Below, piece by piece: positions 25,904 to 33,789 of a stretch of 64,000 nt of DNA. Location: the NCBI RefSeq assembly GCF_001006785.1, contig NZ_CDHO01000003.1:124001-188000 (forward strand), given 5' to 3'. This stretch comes from Hyphomicrobium_B sp001006785. GTDB taxonomy: Bacteria; Pseudomonadota; Alphaproteobacteria; Rhizobiales; Hyphomicrobiaceae. Each line of letters opens with the position of its first letter. The first letter of the stretch is position 1. The notes beneath the pieces were generated by a model. The model was not told where the DNA came from. It worked only from the letters and a program-made list of their open reading frames with translations, and made no database searches. The translations under genes and the position numbers were made by a program.

Positions 25904-26950
25904 ATGTCGACTCGCTCACGCCCCCCTTCCCCCGCCGCGACCGGCCAATCCGCAACGGACACGAGCGGACGCTTCCCCGCGACCCGGATGCGCCGCAACC
26001 GCAAAGCGCCCTGGACGCGCGAACTCGTCGCCGAGCATCGCCTTTCGCCGAGCGACCTCATCTGGCCGATGTTCGTCATCGAGGGAAAAGACAAGCGCGT
26101 GCCCGTGACGTCGATGCCGGGTGTCGAACGCCTGAGCGTCGATCTGATCGTCGAAGCCGCGAAGGAAGCGGTCGCGCTCGAAATTCCGGCGATCGCGCTT
26201 TTTCCGTTCACCGATCCGGCGAAGCGCTCGGATGACGCGAACGAAGCCTTCAACGCCGACAATCTTGTCTGCCGCGCAACCCGCGCCATCAAAAAGGCCG
26301 GTCTCGATCTCGGCGTCATTCTCGACGTTGCGCTCGATCCCTACACCAGCCACGGCCACGACGGGCTGCTCATCGGCGACGAGATCGCGAACGACGAAAC
26401 GAACGCCGCGCTGATCAAACAGTCGCTCGTTCAAGCCGAGGCCGGCGCCGACGTGCTCGCGCCTTCGGACATGATGGACGGACGCATCGGCGCCATTCGT
26501 GCCGCGCTCGAAGCATCAGGCCACAAGAACACGCAGATCATGTCCTACGCTGCGAAATACGCGAGCGCATTTTACGGTCCCTTCCGCGACGCGGTCGGCT
26601 CGGCTGGTTTCCTCAAGGGCGACAAGCGCACGTACCAGATGGACCCCGGCAACACCGATGAAGCGCTGCGCGAGGTCGCGCTCGACCTCGAAGAAGGCGC
26701 GGACATGGTGATGGTGAAGCCCGGATTACCGTATCTAGACATCGTGCGCCGCGTCTCGGAAACGTTCAAGGTGCCGACGTTCGCCTATCAGGTGTCGGGC
26801 GAGTACGCGATGCTCGCGGGCGCCTTCGAACGCGGCTGGCTCGACGAAAACAAGACCGTGCTCGAAAGCCTGCTGGCATTCAAACGCGCAGGCGCTGCTG
26901 GTGTGCTGACGTACTTCGCGCCCAAGGCGGCGCGGCTGCTCAAGCCCTGA
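25904..26950 (+). CDS. hemB: 5-aminolevulinate dehydratase (porphobilinogen synthase), variant without the zinc cysteines
   Basis: The 348-residue enzyme condenses two 5-aminolevulinate molecules to porphobilinogen, directly after HemA in heme synthesis. Both Schiff-base lysines are visible, in SYAAKYASAFYGPF and MVMVKPGLPYLD. At the metal site, where zinc enzymes have three cysteines, this one reads LDVALDPYTSHGHDG, with Ala, Asp and Asp. This is the magnesium-responsive, zinc-independent class known from Bradyrhizobium and Pseudomonas. The N-terminal extension of about 40 residues (Ser/Pro/Thr-rich) is somewhat long. The ATG at 25904 was chosen over an upstream in-frame start because the preceding codons look non-coding. 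Confidence 0.95.
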   Translation: MSTRSRPPSPAATGQSATDTSGRFPATRMRRNRKAPWTRELVAEHRLSPSDLIWPMFVIEGKDKRVPVTSMPGVERLSVDLIVEAAKEAVALEIPAIALFPFTDPAKRSDDANEAFNADNLVCRATRAIKKAGLDLGVILDVALDPYTSHGHDGLLIGDEIANDETNAALIKQSLVQAEAGADVLAPSDMMDGRIGAIRAALEASGHKNTQIMSYAAKYASAFYGPFRDAVGSAGFLKGDKRTYQMDPGNTDEALREVALDLEEGADMVMVKPGLPYLDIVRRVSETFKVPTFAYQVSGEYAMLAGAFERGWLDENKTVLESLLAFKRAGAAGVLTYFAPKAARLLKP

Positions 26951-26969
26951 TCACAATAGGCAGGCGTGA

Positions 26970-27527
26970 CTAGCGTCTGACGCGACGGCGGAATTCCGGT
27001 GGCAGATCGCTGTCGCCCGCGGGTGCCGGAGCTTCGGCTGTCGCCGCATCGTTGCCCTCGGAAGGCGCCTCAGCGGGCGCAGGTTTTTTCTCGGCGACCG
27101 AGCGGCGCGGTTTTTCGCAGTCCGTCAGCCACACATCATAGGTCGGATGCTCCAGGCCATAGATGCCCGGGCTCTCGGCGAACATCCAACCAGTGAAGAT
27201 GCGCTTTTCGGTGCCGTCGAGTTGCGTTTCATCGACTTCGACGAACGTCGTCGTTTTCGGCTCTTCCGTCGGCGGGCGCGAGTAGCAGCTGCGCGGCGTC
27301 ACGCGCAACGCACCGAATTCGACGGTCTTGTTAAGCTCGACTTCGAACTTCGAAATGCGTGCAGTGACCTTGTCGAGTGCTGAAAACACCGCGACGCCGT
27401 TCTCGATACGATCGGCGCGCGCAGGCGATGCCGGCCCGAGCAGACAGACAACCGCGCCGAAAGCCGCCAGGCGCGCTGCGAACATGACAGCACGCACAGC
27501 GCTTTCCGGCGCATTCGGGAATGGCAT
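26970..27527 (-). CDS. Exported DUF2155-family protein
   Basis: The 185-residue protein has a signal peptide (FAARLAAFGAVVCLL ending at SPARA). The conserved core runs from VFSALDKVTARISKFEV through RSCYSRPPTEEP and FTGWMFAESPGIYGLEHPTYDVWLTDC, with two cysteines that could pair. The C-terminal tail is Pro/Ala/Glu-rich. The core matches DUF2155, which in alphaproteobacteria regularly sits downstream of the NDUFA12-like gene, as it does here. Function is unknown. The ATG at 27527 was preferred to the in-frame GTG at 27548. Confidence 0.82.
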   Translation of the reverse strand: MPFPNAPESAVRAVMFAARLAAFGAVVCLLGPASPARADRIENGVAVFSALDKVTARISKFEVELNKTVEFGALRVTPRSCYSRPPTEEPKTTTFVEVDETQLDGTEKRIFTGWMFAESPGIYGLEHPTYDVWLTDCEKPRRSVAEKKPAPAEAPSEGNDAATAEAPAPAGDSDLPPEFRRRVRR

Positions 27528-27621
27528 AAGCAGAGAACGGTTCAACACAGGTCCAATCGACGGAACGTTCGTTAGCGTCAGCTTGCTGACGCCAAAACCC
27601 GGCGTTTTTCTGATCGGCCGC

Positions 27622-28020
27622 CTATTGCGGCCGCCAAGCCTTGTAATCCGTGGTCGATTTCGCCCGCTCGCCCGTGCCGAGGATCGATCCCTTAGGCCGG
27701 TAAGCCTGCGCAGTCCCGGTCATGTTCATCTGGTGACGCTTCTGCCAATGCTTCGGCTGATAGCGCTCCTCGGTCGGCAGCGTATCGACAGTATAATGCA
27801 GCCAGCCATGCCAATCGGGCGGGACCTGGCTCGGCTCGGAAAGATTCGCATAGGTGACCCAGCGCGCCGGAACGCCCAGCGGGCCGACGCCGCTTTTCTG
27901 TAGATAATAGCGATTGCCGAACTCATCCTCTCCGACGAGCCGTCCTTTGCGCCATGTAAAAAGGCGCGTGCCCCAGGTGTTGCCACCCCACCACGAGAAA
28001 ATCTCACTGAATAAACCCAT
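27622..28020 (-). CDS. NADH:ubiquinone oxidoreductase accessory subunit, NDUFA12/B17.2-like
   Basis: The 132-residue protein has the family hallmarks: a Trp-rich N-terminus (FSWWGGNTWGTRLFTWRKG), GEDEFGNRYYLQKSG, WVTYANLSEPSQVPPDWHGW, LHYTVDTLP and the basic C-terminal QPKHWQKRHQMNMTGT. It is one of the supernumerary complex I subunits shared by alphaproteobacteria and mitochondria, on the matrix/cytoplasmic side. An AAGGAA ribosome site precedes the ATG. It lies away from any nuo operon, which is usual for this gene. Confidence 0.94.
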   Translation of the reverse strand: MGLFSEIFSWWGGNTWGTRLFTWRKGRLVGEDEFGNRYYLQKSGVGPLGVPARWVTYANLSEPSQVPPDWHGWLHYTVDTLPTEERYQPKHWQKRHQMNMTGTAQAYRPKGSILGTGERAKSTTDYKAWRPQ

Positions 28021-28151
28021 GATCTGCGGGTTCCTTTCATTGCATTCGGCCGCTTCGACTTAGCTGCACCGCACGCATGATGTCTAGACGTCTGGGGGCA
28101 GATGTAGCCGTGCAACAGCCGCGTTACGGAATCGCACTAAGCTCAGCTGGC

Positions 28152-28165
28152 TTGACCCCGATCAA
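28152..28165. promoter_or_regulatory. FNR/FixK-like site
   Basis: TTGAC-CCCG-ATCAA fits the relaxed consensus TTGAY-N4-ATCAA. It is 132 bases upstream of ndufA12 and about 500 upstream of nrdJ. Either gene could be the target. Because nrdJ is an oxygen-independent reductase, anaerobic control would make sense, but the distance is long. Confidence 0.4.
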
Positions 28166-28267
28166 GAGGCTCTTTCCAGCCTCTTCCACACCGCGGCAAG
28201 GCGTCTAGCGGTGCTCAAAACCAGCAACTTCGGGCTTTGCGGCGGTCAATCCAGAAAGTTGTCCACA

Positions 28268-28314
28268 CCACTACATATAGTGTCGGTTGTCGCTGCTACC
28301 GCAATATCTATTTA
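28268..28314 (+). promoter_or_regulatory. Tandem NrdR-box-like sites before nrdJ
   Basis: The first site (28268-28283, CCACTACATATAGTGT) agrees with the NrdR box acaCwAtATaTwGtgt at 14 of 16 positions. A weaker match with core CAATATCTAT starts at 28299, exactly 31 bases further on. Paired NrdR boxes about three helical turns apart are characteristic of NrdR-repressed ribonucleotide reductase promoters. The second site overlaps the likely -10. nrdR itself is at 16903-17427. Confidence 0.78.
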
Positions 28315-28667
28315 TTTTCCCTTGTCCGAGCCTGCTCGAATCTCATAACTTGCCGGTGTTGCGACAGTCTTGCGACCCTCCACCCGAGATCAGTTGAAGA
28401 CCATCGCATTCGTCCAGTTCAGTAGCGTCCAGCGTAGCGCACGAGCACCTCGTCGCCCTCACACATTTCAGGTTCGGCAAAACGCCGGCTGATCGCGGTT
28501 TTTTCACCGTCATCGCTGGCGCGGGGACTTGCGACCTGAGTGGGCACGAATTGTCTCGATGCAACCGTTCTGTCGAACGCCGGAAGCAGGGTCCGGCGCG
28601 CGGCGATGACAGCAGATACGGCACGCGGATCCTTCCGTCCTGCCGCGCAATCCGGGGGCACTATTTT

Positions 28668-31600
28668 ATGAAGATCACGCGACGCTTCACCGAAGCCGGT
28701 TCCTCTCCTTATGCCTCGATCAAGTTCCGGCGTGCGACGTCCGAGATCAAGAACCCCGACGGCTCCATCGTTTTCAGCCTCAAAGGCTTTGATGTTCCCG
28801 ATCATTTCAGCCAGGTCGCGGCCGACATTCTGGCCCAGAAGTATTTCCGCAAGGCCGGCGTCGCCCGCCGCCTGAAGCGCTGCGAAGAAACACAGGTTCC
28901 CTCGTGGCTGTGGCGCTCCACCCCCGACGAAACCGCCCTGCAGGACCTGCCCCAGGCTGAGCGCTTCGGCGGCGAGACCGACGCGCGTCAGGTCTTCGAT
29001 CGCCTCGCAGGCACCTGGACCTACTGGGGTTGGAAGGGCGGCTACTTCTCATCCGAAGAAGACGCGCAGGCGTTCTTCGATGAAATCCGCTACATGCTCG
29101 CGATGCAGATGGCGGCGCCGAACTCGCCGCAGTGGTTCAACACCGGCCTGCACTGGGCCTACGGCATCGACGGTCCTGGCCAGGGCCACATGTACGTCGA
29201 TTACCAGACCGGCGAGCTCGTGCACTCGACCTCGGCTTACGAGCATCCGCAGCCGCACGCCTGCTTCATCCAGTCGGTTGCCGACGATCTCGTCGGCGAC
29301 GGCGGCATCATGGATCTGTGGGTGCGCGAGGCGCGTCTCTTTAAATACGGTTCAGGCACGGGCTCGAACTTCTCCTCGCTCCGCGGCGCCAACGAAAAGC
29401 TGTCGGGCGGCGGCCGTTCGTCGGGCCTGATGAGCTTCCTGAAAATCGGCGACCGGGCTGCGGGCGCCATCAAGTCCGGCGGCACGACGCGCCGCGCGGC
29501 GAAGATGGTCGTCGTCGACGTCGATCATCCGGATATCGAGGAATACATCACCTGGAAGGTGCGCGAGGAACAGAAGGTCGCCGCGCTCGTCACCGGTTCG
29601 AAGATTTGCCAGAAGCGCCTCAAGGCCGTGATGAAGGCGTGCGTCAACTGCGAAGCGCAGGACGAAGCTTGCTTCGATCCGCTGAAGAATCCGAAGCTCA
29701 AGCAGGCCATTCGCGAAGCCAAGCGCGACGGCGTTCCGCAGAACTACGTTCTGCGCGTCATCCAGTTCGCGCGCCAGGGTTACAAAGACATCCAGTTCGA
29801 CACCTACGACACCGACTGGGATAGCGAAGCCTACCTGACGGTCGCCGGCCAGAACTCGAACAACTCCGTGCGCGTCACGGACGAGTTCCTGAACGCCGTC
29901 TCCGCCGACAAGGACTGGAACCTAATCTCGCGCCTCGGCAACAAGGTCACGAAGACGATCAAGGCGCGCGATCTCTGGGAGCAGATCGGCTTCGCGGCCT
30001 GGGCGTCGGCCGATCCCGGCATCCAGTTCCACACGACGATCAACGACTGGCACACGTGCCCGCAGTCGGGACAGATCCGTGCCTCGAACCCGTGCTCGGA
30101 ATACATGTTCCTCGACGATACGGCGTGCAACCTCGCGTCGCTCAACCTCCTGCGCTTCCGCCGCGAGGATAAATCGTTCGACATCGAATCCTACGAGCAC
30201 GGCTGCCGCTTGTGGACCATCGTGCTCGAAATCTCGGTGCTGATGGCGCAATTCCCGTCGCGCCGCATCGCCGAACTCAGCTACCGCTATCGCACGCTCG
30301 GCCTCGGCTTCGCCAACATCGGCGGCCTGCTGATGTCGGCGGGCATCCCTTACGACTCGGATGAAGGCCGCGCCATCTGCGGTGCGATCTCCGCCATCAT
30401 GACGGGCGTTTCGTATGCGGCGAGCGCCGAAATGGCGGCCAAGCTCGGCGCCTTCCCGGGCTACGAGCCGAACTCGGCGGACATGCTGCGCGTCATGCGC
30501 AATCATCGCCGCGCCGCCCACGGCGAAGCCCAAGGCTACGAGCAACTGGCGACGGCTCCCGTGCCGCTCGATCACGCCTCTCTCAAGGATCGCCGTCTCG
30601 GCGAAGCTGCGAAGCTCGCCTGGGACCGCGCGCTCGAACTCGGCCAGAACCACGGTTATCGCAACGCGCAAGCAACCGTCGTCGCACCGACCGGCACGAT
30701 CGGTCTCGTGATGGACTGCGATACGACCGGCATCGAACCCGACTTCGCGCTCGTCAAATTCAAGAAGCTCGCGGGCGGCGGCTACTTCAAGATCATCAAC
30801 CAGTCGGTGCCGGAAGCGCTACGCACCCTCGGCTATCGCGAAAGCGAGATCGCCGAAGTCGAAGCCTACGCTGTCGGACACGGATCGCTGGCGCAGGCGC
30901 CCGCGATCAACACCGCGACGCTCAAGGCCAAAGGCTTCACCGACGACGCGCTCGCCAAAATCGAGAAGGGTCTTGCGACCGCCTTCGACATCAAGTTCGT
31001 GTTCAACCGCTGGACGCTCGGCGATCAGTTCTTGACCGAAACGCTCGGCGTCCCGGCCGACAAGCTCAACGACCCCTCGTTCGATATCTTCGCGCACCTC
31101 GGGTTCTCGAAGAAGGATGTCGAAGCGGCGAACGAGCACGTCTGCGGAGCGATGACGCTCGAAGGCGCACCGCATCTCCGCGCCGCGCACCTGCCGGTGT
31201 TCGACTGCGCCAACCCGTGCGGTCGCAAGGGCAAGCGTTATCTTTCGGTCGAGAGCCACATCCGCATGATGGCGGCGTCGCAGCCGTTCATTTCCGGTGC
31301 GATCTCGAAGACGATCAACATGCCGAACGACGCGACGGTCGACGATTGCAAACAGTCCTACATGCTGTCGTGGAAGCTGGCGCTCAAGGCCAATGCGCTC
31401 TATCGCGACGGCTCGAAGCTCTCGCAGCCGCTGAACAGCCAGGTCCTCGGCGATGACGACGATGAGGCCGCCGACGCCGCCGAAACGCTGATGAGCCAGC
31501 CGCTCGCGGCGCGTGCCTCGATCATCTCGGAAAAGATCATCGAGAAAATCGTCGAACGCGTGGTCTACGTCGAAAAGGAAAAGAAGAAAGAACGCGAGAA

Positions 31601-32429
31601 ACTCCCGAGCCGCCGCAAGAGCTACACGCAAAAGGCGACGGTCGGCGGTCACAAAGTCTACCTGCACACCGGCGAGTACGACGACGGCCGCCTCGGCGAA
31701 ATCTTCATCGACATGCACAAGGAAGGCGCCGCCTTCCGCTCGTTGATGAACAACTTCGCGATCGGCATTTCGCTCGGCCTGCAATACGGCGTGCCACTGG
31801 AAGAATACGTCGAAGCCTTCACGTTCACGCGTTTCGAGCCCGCCGGTCTCGTGCAGGGCAACGAAGCGATCAAGAACGCGACGTCGATCCTCGACTACAT
31901 CTTCCGCGAGCTTGCCGTGTCGTACCTCGGCCGTCACGACCTCGCGCACGTCGATCCGCGCGAAATCGTCGAAGGCACGGGCCTTGGCTCGAGCGACGAT
32001 CAGACGGATGAGCAGTTGGCGCTCGATCTCTCCGAGAACGTGTCGAAGGTCGTTTCGAAGGGCCTCGTGCGTGGTGCCTCGGTCGTCCGTTTTGCGGCAC
32101 GCTCAGGCGGCAAGACATCGATCACCGAGACCTCGACCAGCGTCACAACGTCGAGCTTCGACGTCGATGCACGCTCGATCGACTCGACGCTGACGCACGG
32201 CGCCAACGCGCTGGCACTCGGCGAGCAGCCGATCGAAATGCGCTCACCCGCTGCCGTCGTCACGCCTGCACCGATGAGCAAGTCGGAACTTTTCAAGCAG
32301 CGCGCCACCGAAGCCAAGCTCCGCGGCTACGAAGGCGTCGCCTGCACCGAATGCTACAACTTCACCATGGTGAGAAACGGCACCTGCCTGAAGTGCGACA
32401 CCTGCGGATCAACGAGCGGGTGTTCTTGA
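28668..32429 (+). CDS. nrdJ: Class II (adenosylcobalamin-dependent) ribonucleotide reductase
   Basis: The 1253-residue enzyme reduces ribonucleotides to deoxyribonucleotides using coenzyme B12, so it works with or without oxygen. It has the catalytic barrel with NPCSEYMFLDDTACNLASL (Asn 474, Cys 476, Glu 478 by count), PTGTIGLVMDCDTTGIEPD, and a C-terminal extension ending in a cysteine-rich, zinc-ribbon-like tail CTECYNFTMV...CLKCDTCGSTSGC. That architecture and size are those of the long alphaproteobacterial NrdJ. I chose the ATG at 28668 (MKITRRFTEAG), the conserved start; the ribosome site is weak (GGGGGC). NrdR-type boxes upstream imply repression by NrdR. Confidence 0.95.
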   Translation: MKITRRFTEAGSSPYASIKFRRATSEIKNPDGSIVFSLKGFDVPDHFSQVAADILAQKYFRKAGVARRLKRCEETQVPSWLWRSTPDETALQDLPQAERFGGETDARQVFDRLAGTWTYWGWKGGYFSSEEDAQAFFDEIRYMLAMQMAAPNSPQWFNTGLHWAYGIDGPGQGHMYVDYQTGELVHSTSAYEHPQPHACFIQSVADDLVGDGGIMDLWVREARLFKYGSGTGSNFSSLRGANEKLSGGGRSSGLMSFLKIGDRAAGAIKSGGTTRRAAKMVVVDVDHPDIEEYITWKVREEQKVAALVTGSKICQKRLKAVMKACVNCEAQDEACFDPLKNPKLKQAIREAKRDGVPQNYVLRVIQFARQGYKDIQFDTYDTDWDSEAYLTVAGQNSNNSVRVTDEFLNAVSADKDWNLISRLGNKVTKTIKARDLWEQIGFAAWASADPGIQFHTTINDWHTCPQSGQIRASNPCSEYMFLDDTACNLASLNLLRFRREDKSFDIESYEHGCRLWTIVLEISVLMAQFPSRRIAELSYRYRTLGLGFANIGGLLMSAGIPYDSDEGRAICGAISAIMTGVSYAASAEMAAKLGAFPGYEPNSADMLRVMRNHRRAAHGEAQGYEQLATAPVPLDHASLKDRRLGEAAKLAWDRALELGQNHGYRNAQATVVAPTGTIGLVMDCDTTGIEPDFALVKFKKLAGGGYFKIINQSVPEALRTLGYRESEIAEVEAYAVGHGSLAQAPAINTATLKAKGFTDDALAKIEKGLATAFDIKFVFNRWTLGDQFLTETLGVPADKLNDPSFDIFAHLGFSKKDVEAANEHVCGAMTLEGAPHLRAAHLPVFDCANPCGRKGKRYLSVESHIRMMAASQPFISGAISKTINMPNDATVDDCKQSYMLSWKLALKANALYRDGSKLSQPLNSQVLGDDDDEAADAAETLMSQPLAARASIISEKIIEKIVERVVYVEKEKKKEREKLPSRRKSYTQKATVGGHKVYLHTGEYDDGRLGEIFIDMHKEGAAFRSLMNNFAIGISLGLQYGVPLEEYVEAFTFTRFEPAGLVQGNEAIKNATSILDYIFRELAVSYLGRHDLAHVDPREIVEGTGLGSSDDQTDEQLALDLSENVSKVVSKGLVRGASVVRFAARSGGKTSITETSTSVTTSSFDVDARSIDSTLTHGANALALGEQPIEMRSPAAVVTPAPMSKSELFKQRATEAKLRGYEGVACTECYNFTMVRNGTCLKCDTCGSTSGCS

Positions 32430-32432
32430 TAG

Positions 32433-32447
32433 GATATTCCGAATATC
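32433..32447. other. 15-base palindrome just after nrdJ
   Basis: GATATTC-C-GAATATC is a perfect inverted repeat starting 4 bases after the nrdJ stop. There is no T-run, so it is unlikely to be a terminator on its own. Function unknown. Confidence 0.35.
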
Positions 32448-32478
32448 GGATTGGAAGCCGACCATGGGCTTATAGGTC

Positions 32479-32663
32479 GTCATCCTCGAACGCGTGAGCG
32501 CATGCGAAGCGCGTTCGGGGATCCAGCATGAAACTCGGCGCAGCCGTCCGTAAGTCCTGCAAGGCGCTTCTCTCGAAGCGCCTTGTTTGTTTTTGCGCCT
32601 TCGGCAGGTCTTGTGCTGGATCCCCGCGCATCGTTCGCGATGCTCACTCCCGCGAGGATGACG
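32479..32663. repeat. Nested palindromic element abutting the GIY-YIG gene
   Basis: The outer 11-bp arms CGTCATCCTCG / CGAGGATGACG (32478-32488 and 32653-32663) enclose inner 12-bp arms GGGGATCCAGCA / TGCTGGATCCCC (32517-32528, 32614-32625). These enclose a 10-bp hairpin (32561-32584). The whole element is about 185 bases and folds as one long imperfect palindrome. The right end lies only 10 bases from the GIY-YIG start codon. It has the look of a dispersed non-coding repeat; I find no second copy of the outer arms in this window. Confidence 0.7.
32561..32595 (+). terminator. Rho-independent terminator, probably of nrdJ
   Basis: AAGGCGCTTC-TCTC-GAAGCGCCTT forms a perfect 10-bp stem with a 4-base loop, followed by GTTTGTTTTT. 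It lies 130 bases after the nrdJ stop and forms the centre of the palindromic element, so it may have arrived with that element. Confidence 0.8.
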
Positions 32664-32673
32664 GGAGAGGCGA

Positions 32674-32979
32674 ATGCGCGTCGTAAAGCCAGCCGTCTAC
32701 ATTCTTGCGAGCAAATGGAACGGCACGCTGTACATCGGCGTGACCGGCGATCTCGCGGCGCGCGTCTCCATTCATCGACAAGATCTGGAAGACGGCTTTA
32801 CGAAACGATACGGCGTGCACATGCGCGTGCACTACGAGCATTTCGACACGATGCTCGACGCCATCGCACGCGAGAAGCAGTTGAAGAAATTCCGTCGTGC
32901 CGCCAAGCTCGAACTGATTGAAGGCAGCAATCCGCAATGGCGCGACTTGACTTCGGAGGTGCAAAACTGGCGAAGCTAA
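32674..32979 (+). CDS. Single-domain GIY-YIG nuclease family protein
   Basis: The 101-residue protein consists of one GIY-YIG domain: VYILASKWNGTLYIGVTGDL carries the two Tyr/Gly strands, followed by the Arg in AARVSIHRQ and the Glu-containing AIAREKQLKKFRR helix. It belongs to the small COG2827/YhbQ-like group of putative endonucleases with no proven substrate. GAGAGG precedes the ATG. It starts 10 bases after a nested palindrome and is followed by another hairpin (33079-33098), which recalls nuclease-repeat partnerships; that link is inference. Confidence 0.88.
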   Translation: MRVVKPAVYILASKWNGTLYIGVTGDLAARVSIHRQDLEDGFTKRYGVHMRVHYEHFDTMLDAIAREKQLKKFRRAAKLELIEGSNPQWRDLTSEVQNWRS

Positions 32980-33078
32980 CGCCCGCCGTCACAACCAACG
33001 AGAAATCGATGTCTGCATTCGCATAGATATGGCCCGAGATGCGACTTGCTTTGCCGCTCACTCGAACTCACTCCCGTC

Positions 33079-33098
33079 ATGGCCGCACAGGCGGCCAT
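33079..33098. repeat. REP-like hairpin downstream of the GIY-YIG gene
   Basis: A perfect 8-bp stem ATGGCCGC / GCGGCCAT with a 4-base ACAG loop lies within a CGTCATGGCC... context reminiscent of short palindromes scattered in Hyphomicrobiales intergenic DNA. No T-run follows in either direction. The surrounding 268-base gap (32980-33247) otherwise contains only the next terminator. Confidence 0.45.
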
Positions 33099-33154
33099 CC
33101 ACGCGATGGGCTGGCGTAAATCAACTCCCGACTGACCTGAGTACCAAAAACAAT

Positions 33155-33199
33155 TCCGCCGAGAGCGTTCCGACCCGATACGGAAACACCCTCGGCGGA
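33155..33199 (-). terminator. Terminator of the His-rich peptide gene
   Basis: Outer 9-bp arms TCCGCCGAG / CTCGGCGGA with an inner TTCCG / CGGAA pair form a stem-loop 49 bases after the minus-strand stop. On that strand it is followed by ATTGTTTTTGG. Confidence 0.65.
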
Positions 33200-33247
33200 T
33201 AGCAGGATCGCGAGTCCGGGCCGTGCCCCCGCCCGTCTCAAGTCCGG

Positions 33248-33475
33248 CTAGTGTTTCTTGTGCGGGCCCTTCTTCAGATGCGCGTGCTTGTGCCCGTGAT
33301 GCTTGTGCTTGCGCGCATGCGCGTGCTTCTCTTTCTTGCGATCGACGAAGAACGTCGTCTTGGCAACGGTGCTCTCGACACCTGGCTTGACGAGCGACGG
33401 CGCGGCTTGTGCCGACGTCTGCGCCAAAGTCGCTCCGATGAAGGTTGCGGCAAGCAAGGTAAGTGTACGTCTCAT
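33248..33475 (-). CDS. Small secreted histidine/lysine-rich protein
   Basis: The 75-residue protein has a clear signal peptide (MRRTLTLLAATFIGATLAQ, cleaving after SAQA). The mature part is short and ends in a basic tail containing ten histidines among its last 28 residues, interspersed with lysines. Such tails bind transition metals (Ni, Cu, Zn) or simply carry high positive charge in the periplasm. The ATG at 33475 has a strong GGAGGG ribosome site; the upstream in-frame ATG at 33502 does not. I recognise no named family. Confidence 0.75.
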   Translation of the reverse strand: MRRTLTLLAATFIGATLAQTSAQAAPSLVKPGVESTVAKTTFFVDRKKEKHAHARKHKHHGHKHAHLKKGPHKKH

Positions 33476-33789
33476 TTCTAATCCCTCCGCTGGCATAGCC
33501 ATTTTGCGCTGCGATAAAAGAGGCTAGTGCGCGGCCTTCAAAAAGAGAAAGAAGAAGAATTCAAATGCTCCGGAAATTAATTTCTTTGCAGTTCGTCTGA
33601 AATCCGAACGCCCGCGCGCGGGGCTCTCCGGTTCTGTGAGAGACACGTAGATCGTCGTCGCGGCCTGGCTCACGCGCATTTAGACCCGCCCCCCACCTCC
33701 AACCACTCCGCACACTTTACCAATTTAGTTTATTATATTATACGTTATCAACAGTGTGATGCGCACTTACGCTTGAGGGGAACCCGACG
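33476..33789. other. AT-rich intergenic region
   Basis: These 314 bases lie between two divergent small secreted-protein genes. They include a purine-rich stretch (AAAGAGAAAGAAGAAGAATTC near 33541) and an AT-rich block at 33718-33748 (TTTATTATATTATACG) that is a plausible promoter for the plus-strand gene. No operator or RNA is identifiable. Confidence 0.5.

Larger units (their letters stand above)
28021..28667. other. Long regulatory region between ndufA12 and nrdJ
   Basis: This is 647 bases without a defensible gene. It holds an FNR-like site (28152-28165), a pair of NrdR-box-like sites (28268-28314) with a plausible promoter between and over them (TTGTCG at 28287, 16-base spacer, TATTTA at 28309), and then an nrdJ leader of about 350 bases. 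The leader is unusually long, and I could not match it to a known riboswitch. An antisense ORF across 28419-28805 overlaps nrdJ and looks spurious. Confidence 0.6.

Noticed and set aside
28419..28805. 128-residue minus-strand ORF overlapping the nrdJ start
   Set aside because: It runs into nrdJ codons and the promoter leader, has no clear ribosome site or motif, and would conflict with nrdJ expression.
30819..31949. 376-residue minus-strand ORF inside nrdJ
   Set aside because: Shadow of nrdJ; Arg/Asp/Val-rich without domains.
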